A DNA stretch of 9,454 bases from Planctomycetaceae bacterium (GTDB lineage: Bacteria > Planctomycetota > Planctomycetia > Planctomycetales > Planctomycetaceae), in assembly GCA_020426125.1 (NCBI GenBank), contig JAGQQQ010000815.1:1-9454 (forward strand). The letters are read 5' to 3'. Below are positions 1 through 5,891 of this stretch, piece after piece (positions within the stretch are counted from its first letter, which is position 1; each line of letters starts with the position of its first letter). The notes beneath the pieces are model-generated. The model was not told where the DNA came from. It searched no databases and saw only the letters and a program-made list of their open reading frames with translations. The translations under genes were made by a program, and so were the position numbers.

Positions 1-1392
1 GTGACATTGCCCCTGGAACGGTCGTCTGCCAACTGCGTGGCCTTTCATCCGGATGGAAAACGGCTGGCCATTGGCTTTTACGATTCCATTGAAATCTACG
101 ACACACAAACCGCAATCCCAACCCAAACTCTTCGTGCTTCTCAAGGGGACATCGAACGACTCGCGTTTCGTCAGGATGGCTCTCGACTCGTCAGCAGTGC
201 TGGACGGAAAAACGTCGCGGATTGGGATCTGCAATCGGGTGAAGTCCGATATCTGAACAATGTCTCCCCCTACCTTGGAGGAGGGTTCGCGCTCAGCCCG
301 AACGACAAAACGATTGCCGTTGGTCAAAAAGACGGTGAGATCGTATTGGCCGATCTTGACGCCGAGGGTCCCAGTGCCGTGACGCCCTTAAGTGATGTCG
401 TTTCCCCTGAAAGAGTGCAGTTCGTGCGGTTCTCGCCTGACGGGCAAACGGTTGCCACTTTTGGCTACGGCGAACAACCCGTAACTTTCTGGAATGCTCT
501 TGCCGGAGAAGCTCTCAAAACCGTTCCGGGAAAATGGGAAGTCTTTCGGGAGGTGATCTGGACCGCGAATGGCTTGCGAATTGTCGGAGACATGGAAAAA
601 CGGTCAAAACTTGGCGTCTATGACGAAGACGGGCACGAGGTCGTCCAAATTCCTCAGGGAAGTGGAACCTACTCCGAAATTTCTCCGGATCGCTTGTCAA
701 TCCTCGTATTCGAGAATTCGGCCTTTCTCAAGGAAGTCCGGCTCGATAACGGCGAGGCCGTCACCCGGGAGGAGTTCATTCCCCCACAAGTATCGCGAGT
801 TTCGCGAGGGGCAGAGTTTACCGCCGGGTTTGAAAACCAAAAAGTCACGGTTTGGAACTGTCAGTCCGGCAAAGTTGTGTTTTCGAAGTCCTACAAGTCA
901 GGCACATTAGGAGCCTTCAGCCGCTTCGCCGCAATTCTTGCAGTGCGTGACCAGTTCGGACTGGACCTCGTTGATCTTGAAAGCCCCGAGGAATTGCACA
1001 GAATCGAGGTGCCGTTCTCAGGAGAACTCAACTCGCCAATCTTCAGCGAATATGGTCGGTTCGTCGGCGATAGTAGTCGGCGAGGGCTGCAAATCTGGGA
1101 CGTTCAATCCCGAACGGAGGTCATTAGCATCCCTCCTTCTCCAGATCGAAAAGCGGATTTCTTGACGGCGCCCAAGTTCACCACTGACGAGACCCGCGTC
1201 GCGATTGGGACCTCCGACGGAGTTTGGGTTTGGGATCTTGAGTCCGGAAAACGACTCCTGGGAATACAAGATTCCGGTCCCTATGTGACGGATGTGGAAT
1301 TTAGCCCGGATGGAACGCGATTGGCCGTTGTTTCGCAACGCGGTGCATTCATCCACTTTCTGGGAGAACCGGAAATTCATCAGACCCCTTAA
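1..1392 (+). CDS. WD40 beta-propeller repeat protein, probably 5'-truncated by the window edge
   Basis: This protein of 463 visible residues consists almost entirely of WD40-type repeats. About eleven blades can be traced by their closing strands: EIYD (31-34), ADWD (73-76), VLAD (115-118), TFWN (162-165), GVYD (205-208), EVRLD (245-249), VTVWN (282-286), DLVD (322-325), QIWD (364-367), VWVWD (408-412) and IHFLG (451-455). Several blades also contain the FSPDG-type turn, as at 144-148 and 434-438. WD40 propellers serve as protein-interaction scaffolds, but no catalytic domain, signal peptide or membrane helix is visible, so the partner is unknown. The frame is open from base 1, where a GTG could be a start, yet no ribosome binding site can be seen. 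Eleven blades fit a 14-blade double propeller that has lost its first blades, so I think the true N-terminus lies outside the window. The gene ends at TAA and converges on the minus-strand cluster. Confidence 0.85.
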   Translation: MTLPLERSSANCVAFHPDGKRLAIGFYDSIEIYDTQTAIPTQTLRASQGDIERLAFRQDGSRLVSSAGRKNVADWDLQSGEVRYLNNVSPYLGGGFALSPNDKTIAVGQKDGEIVLADLDAEGPSAVTPLSDVVSPERVQFVRFSPDGQTVATFGYGEQPVTFWNALAGEALKTVPGKWEVFREVIWTANGLRIVGDMEKRSKLGVYDEDGHEVVQIPQGSGTYSEISPDRLSILVFENSAFLKEVRLDNGEAVTREEFIPPQVSRVSRGAEFTAGFENQKVTVWNCQSGKVVFSKSYKSGTLGAFSRFAAILAVRDQFGLDLVDLESPEELHRIEVPFSGELNSPIFSEYGRFVGDSSRRGLQIWDVQSRTEVISIPPSPDRKADFLTAPKFTTDETRVAIGTSDGVWVWDLESGKRLLGIQDSGPYVTDVEFSPDGTRLAVVSQRGAFIHFLGEPEIHQTP

Positions 1393-1928
1393 ATCGTCCT
1401 TCGCTCATTTCCAAGGCGTTTAAGTACAGCGTGTCATCCCGGCGGGAATTTCCGTTGGTGATGTTGGGGGCGTCTTGCCAGTGCAGGTTGTTCGTTCGGC
1501 TACGAAACAATGGTTTGGGTTCAGACGTTTGTCGATCTTCTCCGTTTGTGCGAATTCGTCGGCCGACTTCGAAGGCGCGTCTTGGTTCCAGAGTGTTGCG
1601 AGACCATCGTCAGGGAATTCCGCTCGTTTCGGTTTTCGAATTCACGGACTTCATGGCTTCGATGTCGATTCCGTTCTGATTCGCGATCCCACGCCTGATG
1701 ACGAAGGGCACGCGATGAGAAATCATTTTCCCAACCGGTGTGAATCCGAAAATCCGTCGCCGGCGAAGGTCAACCGCTTTCTCGCGAGTCGGGCCATTTG
1801 GCATGACATCATTGAACGGATTTCGAAACTTGTGAAGATTGCAATTGGCGAAAGAGGAAGGAGGGAGTCGTCTCAATTCCGGTGCCACGTCTACCACGAG
1901 ATGAAACTCCGAGCGATCCGTCGTTCGC
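1393..1928. other. Non-coding gap between convergent genes
   Basis: This 536-base stretch separates the 3' ends of the WD40 gene and the secreted hypothetical gene. Open frames exist on both strands (plus 1475-2062, minus 2038-1610), but both run into the neighbouring gene in another frame. Their translations are rich in Arg, Ser and Pro and show no recognisable domain. A minus-strand segment from an internal ATG at 1804 (starting MPNGPTREK) reads a little more protein-like, but I cannot support it as a gene. Apart from the two weak hairpins listed separately, I see no repeat, RNA gene or mobile-element end here. Confidence 0.6.
1437..1447 (+). terminator. Weak hairpin after the WD40 gene
   Basis: TCCC and GGGA pair across a GGC loop, 44 bases after the stop codon, and are followed by the mildly T-rich ATTTCC. 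There is no real T tract, so this is at best a weak terminator. Confidence 0.18.
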
Positions 1929-1930
1929 TC
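1911..1930 (-). terminator. Hairpin at the stop codon of the secreted hypothetical gene
   Basis: GAGCGA and TCGCTC form a perfect six-base-pair stem with an eight-base loop. On the minus strand the stem starts inside the TGA stop codon (1931-1929) and is followed by GGAGTTTCATC. It may end or stabilise the transcript of the DUF1501-hypothetical gene pair. No T tract follows, so intrinsic termination is uncertain. Confidence 0.3.
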
Positions 1931-2936
1931 ACTGTGAGAGTTGTTCCACTCGGAGACGAATTGCCTCGGGGACTTCATCCAATTCCATCTCGTACGACTC
2001 TCCCGGTTGCAACGTATCCTCTTCCACGGGGAACGCAAAAGTGGTTCCCTGACCGGCCTTGATGGATCGTTGAATGGTCACGCGTCCCGGCGGCACAAAC
2101 CGTTGGTCGAATGACCCATCTTGCAGGATTTCTATTTCATACAGATGGAAGGAAATCCCAGGAACGGGATAACACGTGAGATCGACTCCCTGTGGAAGGC
2201 CTTCACCGTCGGCGGGCCGTTTTCCAAAGACTCGAGCCCAGGATTGCAATTTGAGTTGTCGAGTCATTCGAAACTCATTCAACGCGGTGATCAGAAATCC
2301 TCGGGGATGGACTGCCGCGATCAATTCGTCACCGGCCGCCGGATAGACACGGAACTGGCCACTTGCATCAGATGTCGTCAGTTTCTCGTCATGCGGATCA
2401 CGCAGACGCCCCCCTTTGAGATAGACTCCGTTGATATGTTTTTCGGGGAGGAGTAACACCTGGACATCGGCCAGAGGCGTGCCGTTTGGTTCGAGGACCG
2501 AGCCGTCCAGGCGATGGGATTCCGGAGGAATGAGATCCTCATCCGTGCGAATTTTGTCGAGACGTTCGCTGGCACGAGGAGAAATCGAGCCGACGACCAT
2601 CCCGTCGATTTTTCCAGCATCCCAAAGTTCCTTGTAAAATCGCCATCGGTATTGGCGGACTTCCTCCTGGCGCGGCAAGCCGCCGATGGTGGTCAGAAAA
2701 TGCGGATCGACTTTTCCATTTTCTGCTTCGCTCTTCAGGATTCGGGCGACATCATCCCATGTCACAATCTTGTTTTCGTGCAGAATCACATGCTGAGTGA
2801 TCAGAATGTCGATCTGTTTCGGCTCCCGCTTTTTCGCATCAGGCACGGTCGCATCAGCGGACTGTCCCCATACGGCTGACGAAGCAAGCAGGCGAAAGAC
2901 AATCAGAGCGCAAACCAAGATATCTCGATCGATCAT
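1929..2936 (-). CDS. Secreted hypothetical protein with carboxypeptidase-regulatory-like domain
   Basis: This 335-residue protein has an N-terminal signal peptide: hydrophobic residues 6-22, with likely cleavage near WGQ at 23-25. Residues 40-85 (starting QIDILITQHVILHENKIVTW) look like a small alpha/beta unit resembling the ExbD/TolR periplasmic fold, with a strand, a short loop, and a D-D-V-A-R-I-L helix. Residues 143-215 read as a carboxypeptidase-regulatory-like beta-sandwich: GSVLEPNGTPLADVQVLLLP, then TTSDASGQFRVYP. From memory, this domain pair with the QHV motif also occurs in planctomycete proteins, sometimes fused to regulatory or M56-peptidase regions; here it stands alone. The C-terminal part (260-325) is probably a second beta-sandwich, with FVPPGRVTI and LQPGESYEMEL. 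No catalytic residues are evident. The ATG at 2936 is preceded by AAGGGA, and the gene follows the DUF1501 gene after 39 bases, so co-transcription is likely. Its function is unknown. Confidence 0.82.
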   Translation of the reverse strand: MIDRDILVCALIVFRLLASSAVWGQSADATVPDAKKREPKQIDILITQHVILHENKIVTWDDVARILKSEAENGKVDPHFLTTIGGLPRQEEVRQYRWRFYKELWDAGKIDGMVVGSISPRASERLDKIRTDEDLIPPESHRLDGSVLEPNGTPLADVQVLLLPEKHINGVYLKGGRLRDPHDEKLTTSDASGQFRVYPAAGDELIAAVHPRGFLITALNEFRMTRQLKLQSWARVFGKRPADGEGLPQGVDLTCYPVPGISFHLYEIEILQDGSFDQRFVPPGRVTIQRSIKAGQGTTFAFPVEEDTLQPGESYEMELDEVPEAIRLRVEQLSQ

Positions 2937-2937
2937 T

Positions 2938-2956
2938 GGGACGTCCCTTTTTGCCC
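2938..2956 (-). promoter_or_regulatory. Ribosome binding site of the hypothetical gene, overlapped by a palindrome
   Basis: On the minus strand AAGGGA lies about six bases before the ATG at 2936 and supports that start. Its GGGA is the left half of the 10-base palindrome GGGACGTCCC (2938-2947). In RNA this could form a three-base-pair stem with an ACGU loop that partly hides the binding site. The ribosome binding site is fairly clear; any regulatory effect is inference. Confidence 0.5.
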
Positions 2957-2975
2957 TTCACCGGATTGGAAACGC

Positions 2976-4442
2976 CTATGCCAAAATGTCCTGAACGACG
3001 TGTCCATGGACATCGGTCAGGCGAAATTGACGCCCCTGGAAACGGTACGTCAGGCGTTCGTGATCGATTCCCAGTAAACGCAGGACCGTTGCCTGAAGAT
3101 CGTGCACATGGACGCGGTTTTCCTGGGCATTGAACCCGAACTCGTCCGTGGCTCCGTACGTCATCCCCGGTTTGATGCCGCCACCGGCCATCCAAATGGT
3201 GAAGCCGTAAGGATGATGGTCCCGACCCCAGACGGCTTTTTCCTCGATCTTTCCTTGTAGAAACGGCGTCCGGCCAAACTCCCCCCCCCAAATGACGAGG
3301 GTCTCATCGAGGAGGCCCCGCTCCTTCAGATCGCGGACCAGTGCCGCGCTGGGAGCGTCCGTATCCCGGCATTGAATTTCCAACTGGGTGTTGAGGTTGC
3401 GATGCTGGTCCCAGCCAGCATGCATGAGTTGGATAAACTGCACGCCTCGCTCGGCCAACCGGCGGGCCATCAAACAGTTATAGGCGAAACTGCCTTGCGT
3501 ATGGACGTCCGGACCGTATCGTTTGAGGATGTGCTCTGGCTCGCTGGAAAAATCCGTGAGTTCCGGGACACTCGCCTGCATTTGATAGGCCATCTCATAC
3601 TGGGAAATCCGCGTGCTGATTTCCGGGTCGCCAAATTCCTGAAAATGGATCTCATTCAATTGGGCGAGATCGTCCAAGAGTCCCCTGCGAGTTTCTCGTG
3701 ACATCCCTTGGGGATTGTTGATGTACAACACCGGATTCCCCGTTCCCCGAAACTTCACCCCCTGGTAGACCGTCGGTAAGAATCCGCTCGCCCAGTAAAA
3801 GTCATAGAAGATCTGACCACAACTGGCTTCTTTGTCCCGAGATGTCATCACGACGTACGACGGCAGATTGTCCACGCTGCGCCCAAGACCGTATGTCATC
3901 CAGGCTCCCATGCTGGGGCGTCCCGGCATTTCGGATCCCGTCAACAAAAAGGTAATGGCCGGAGCGTGATTGACGGCTTCCGTGTACATTGACTTGATGA
4001 AACAAAGATCATCAGCGATGGAAGCGATGTTCGGAAGGAAGTCGCAAACCCAGGCGCCGCTTTCTCCCCGTTGCTGAAACTTTGTGATATTCGCCAGCGC
4101 TGGCTTGTCGGTCTGCCCGCCGGTCATCGTGCTGAAACGCCGTCCGGACAACAAGTCATCTGGCAACTGTTTGCCGTGCCACTCGGTGAGTTTGGGTTTG
4201 TAGTCGTACAAGTCGACATGTGTGGGAGCGCCGTTTTGAAAGAGATAAATGACCCGTTTCGCTCGCGGCGCGAAGTGCGGCAGTTCAGGCAGCCCGCCGC
4301 GGTCAACCCGTCCGGATGCCGAAAAAGATTCCTTTTCCAGCATCGTCGCAAGTGCCGCGAGTCCGACGCCTGTCCCCGCTTTTCCCAGTAAGGTTCGACG
4401 TGTCCAATGGGGACGCAAATCTGAGAAAGGAAGTTGATCCAT
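2976..4442 (-). CDS. DUF1501 family protein (alkaline-phosphatase/sulfatase-like fold), Tat-exported
   Basis: This 488-residue protein is a full-length member of the DUF1501 family, which is expanded in Planctomycetota and related to the alkaline phosphatase/sulfatase superfamily. Its substrate and reaction are not established. A twin-arginine leader is visible: TRRTLLG at 14-20, then a hydrophobic segment at 22-34, implying export in folded form. Family hallmarks follow in order: FQNGAPTHVDLYDYKP (68-83), a ligand or metal-site-like HAGWDQH (341-347), WGGEFGRTP (385-393), GRDHHPYGF (407-414), AGGGIKPG (419-426), HVHDLQATVLRLLGIDH (445-461) and the YRFQGR end (466-471). The ATG at 4442 has a good GGGAG binding site six bases upstream. 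Most relatives sit next to a DUF1549/DUF1553 gene; none is present here. The next gene downstream is the secreted hypothetical protein. A nine-G run encodes part of the WGGEFG motif. Confidence 0.95.
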   Translation of the reverse strand: MDQLPFSDLRPHWTRRTLLGKAGTGVGLAALATMLEKESFSASGRVDRGGLPELPHFAPRAKRVIYLFQNGAPTHVDLYDYKPKLTEWHGKQLPDDLLSGRRFSTMTGGQTDKPALANITKFQQRGESGAWVCDFLPNIASIADDLCFIKSMYTEAVNHAPAITFLLTGSEMPGRPSMGAWMTYGLGRSVDNLPSYVVMTSRDKEASCGQIFYDFYWASGFLPTVYQGVKFRGTGNPVLYINNPQGMSRETRRGLLDDLAQLNEIHFQEFGDPEISTRISQYEMAYQMQASVPELTDFSSEPEHILKRYGPDVHTQGSFAYNCLMARRLAERGVQFIQLMHAGWDQHRNLNTQLEIQCRDTDAPSAALVRDLKERGLLDETLVIWGGEFGRTPFLQGKIEEKAVWGRDHHPYGFTIWMAGGGIKPGMTYGATDEFGFNAQENRVHVHDLQATVLRLLGIDHERLTYRFQGRQFRLTDVHGHVVQDILA

Positions 4443-4448
4443 CAGGGG

Positions 4449-4455
4449 CTCCCTC
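4449..4455 (-). promoter_or_regulatory. Ribosome binding site of the DUF1501 gene
   Basis: The minus strand reads GAGGGAG followed by CCCCTG and the ATG at 4442. The six-base spacing and strong complementarity to the 16S rRNA tail fix this start, which also places the twin-arginine leader correctly. Confidence 0.7.
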
Positions 4456-4458
4456 GAC

Positions 4459-4500
4459 CCGGTAGGGGAAACGAACAGAGTTTCCCCGACAGCTTACCGG
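4459..4500 (-). promoter_or_regulatory. Strong leader hairpin upstream of the DUF1501 gene
   Basis: GGGGAAAC (4465-4472) and GTTTCCCC (4480-4487) form a perfect eight-base-pair stem with a seven-base loop. An outer six-base-pair stem is made by CCGGTA (4459-4464) and TACCGG (4495-4500), with a one-sided bulge of seven bases (4488-4494). If transcription starts upstream of this, the structure lies in the 5' leader, ending about 16 bases before the start codon and just upstream of the ribosome binding site. It could tune translation or transcript stability. It is not a terminator by appearance, as no T tract follows on the minus strand. Confidence 0.5.
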
Positions 4501-4524
4501 ATCCGCGCGAGCGCGTGCCACCGG

Positions 4525-4540
4525 CGAGAACAGAGTCTCG
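4525..4540. repeat. Second small hairpin sharing its loop sequence with the DUF1501 leader hairpin
   Basis: CGAGA (4525-4529) and TCTCG (4536-4540) enclose the loop ACAGAG. The nine bases GAACAGAGT (4528-4536) recur at 4473-4481, where they span the loop of the larger hairpin, 55 bases away. On the plus strand the stem is followed by TTTTCC, but no plus-strand gene precedes it. Confidence 0.4.
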
Positions 4541-4824
4541 TTTTCCTTGGGACGAGCCGGGAATTTGTTCAACCTGGCGAATTTCTCAAGATCTCGCCGG
4601 GGCGCACTTCACGAGTCCGGCCCGCGTCGACGGTCCCGGAGAAGAGAGAACCCGGGGCGACACTCGCCACGGATACGAACTCAGATCCGACCCCCAACCG
4701 TTTGCACCATCCCGAATCCCTTTCACCATCGTGAACCGTCGATATGCAAGCGATTAGCGCTCACGGATTTCGACGAAATGGCGATTGATTCCGGAAGTAC
4801 CAGGAATCGATCTTTCTGAATGCG

Positions 4825-4836
4825 GAGGAATTCCTC
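4825..4836. repeat. 12-base perfect palindrome just after the actin-like gene
   Basis: GAGGAATTCCTC is a perfect palindrome beginning eight bases past the stop codon of the actin-like gene. No T tract follows on the minus strand. It may contribute to 3'-end formation or protein binding, or may be chance. Confidence 0.35.
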
Positions 4837-4844
4837 AACCGTGG

Positions 4845-5891
4845 CTACGCGGCTTCGCGGGGTTGTAAGACGGAGATGGGGTTCCCATGTTCCACAGCAT
4901 CGTGAATCAGAAGTCCCCGGGCCACCGAATATGGATCGAAAGCGGCGCGGCGAATCGACGAGAACACCAAAGGCAACTCTGCCAGTCTCAGGCTCTCTCG
5001 GAGAATCCCCTCAAAACCAGTCAGCCGACAGGCACCACCTGAGATGACCAAAGGGAGTTGGTCACGGAGTTCCAGACGATGGCGGTTTTGCAGCTTTCGT
5101 TGAACGGGAATGAGCGAGGCAAGGAGCATTTCTTCAATCGCTTGCGCCAGCCAGTTTTCATCGTCATCCCGATGGGGATCCACTTGGACTTCCCCCTGAT
5201 TGAGCCAGTGTTCAACGCGGTGGGTGTCCGCATAGGCATTCCCCTGCTGGTCCCAGACCAGTTGCTGCTTACGCTGTGCAAGCTTCTGGACGATCTTCCG
5301 CATGCCATGCGACGTGGAGCCTCGGAAGACCGGCTGCCCCAGATTGCAGATCGCGAATTCGGTGAATTCCGCTCCGATTGACAATGTGGCCCCGGTGAAC
5401 CCTTCGTCTTCCAATTCCGCTAGCGCCAGGGCATCCGTTTGTGCCAGCGTCTCAAATTCATACCCCCGCAATTGAACGAGATGCATGAGAAACGAGACGG
5501 TCTCGATGGACGCCAAGTCTTGTCCGGTCAGGCAGGCCGTGGAGGCAATACACCGGGACTGTTCGCCCGACGTCGGAGGAAGAAGGGAATCCACCATCCA
5601 CGCACAAATTTGACGCGTCGGATGATCGTCGGAGGGGATTTTCCCTTCATGCAGAACGGGAATCAGCGGCCGTGACAATAACCCCGCCACTTCCCATGCC
5701 GGCTCGCCGATCACAATGAACGAACCTCCCGATTCCGAATACGGGACATGGAGCTGATCAAGCAATCGTCGATGGGCCACCGAGTTTTCCACGGCGGTAT
5801 AAACCGCGGGAATTCGGCGGGCAATCAGTCGATTGTCCTGACGCCGTAAGGTCCGAAATTCACTACTACCAAAATCAAGGGCGACACTCAT
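4845..5891 (-). CDS. Divergent MreB-like actin-fold protein
   Basis: The pattern of this 348-residue protein matches the actin/MreB/Hsp70 ATPase fold. Phosphate-1 motif: LDFGSSEFRTLRR (5-17). Domain IA continues with FIVIGEPAWEVAG (58-70), matching the MreB 'VGEEA' strand-helix. Phosphate-2 motif: LSIGAEFTEFAICNLGQPVF (170-189). Adenosine motif: LVISGGACRLTGFEGIL (281-297), then AAFDPYSVARGLLI (316-329), resembling the C-terminal 'EDPxxxVAxGxG' of MreB. Several key positions are altered: the phosphate-2 Asp is Ser171, and the EPMAAA segment reads QTDALA (151-156). ATP binding may therefore survive with weak or no hydrolysis. No membrane helix is visible, so it should be cytoplasmic. The ATG overlaps the TGA of the upstream SLBB membrane protein gene (ATGA), with GGAG eight bases before it, implying translational coupling and a shared complex. 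It could equally be called FtsA/PilM-like; MreB fits best by motif spacing. Confidence 0.8.
   Translation of the reverse strand: MSVALDFGSSEFRTLRRQDNRLIARRIPAVYTAVENSVAHRRLLDQLHVPYSESGGSFIVIGEPAWEVAGLLSRPLIPVLHEGKIPSDDHPTRQICAWMVDSLLPPTSGEQSRCIASTACLTGQDLASIETVSFLMHLVQLRGYEFETLAQTDALALAELEDEGFTGATLSIGAEFTEFAICNLGQPVFRGSTSHGMRKIVQKLAQRKQQLVWDQQGNAYADTHRVEHWLNQGEVQVDPHRDDDENWLAQAIEEMLLASLIPVQRKLQNRHRLELRDQLPLVISGGACRLTGFEGILRESLRLAELPLVFSSIRRAAFDPYSVARGLLIHDAVEHGNPISVLQPREAA

Larger units (their letters stand above)
4501..4844. other. Non-coding region between the actin-like gene and the DUF1501 gene
   Basis: With the leader hairpin region at 4443-4500, this makes a 402-base gap between same-strand genes. 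Small open frames on both strands overlap each other and show no domain. It should contain the DUF1501 promoter, but I could not identify a convincing -35/-10 pair on the minus strand. Weak inverted repeats are present, for example TTCAC-CATC-GTGAA near 4728-4741 and GATTCC/GGAATC near 4787-4808. The latter could help end the actin-like transcript. Confidence 0.5.

Noticed and set aside
1610..2038. 142-codon minus-strand open frame, possible decayed gene
   Set aside because: It starts inside the hypothetical gene in another frame. The part beyond 1804 looks slightly protein-like, but I could not link it to any family.
1475..2062. 195-codon plus-strand open frame in the convergent gap
   Set aside because: It runs 134 bases antisense into the hypothetical gene and has no recognisable domain. 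Its composition looks non-coding.
2854..3291. 145-codon open frame beginning at the G-run in the DUF1501 gene, as a separate gene
   Set aside because: It overlaps two well-supported genes in another frame, and its Arg/Gly/Pro-rich translation has no domain. It is kept only as a note on the slippage finding.
4525..4546. Hairpin followed by TTTT as a plus-strand terminator
   Set aside because: No plus-strand gene precedes it, and the stem has only five base pairs. The shared loop with the neighbouring hairpin is the more notable property.
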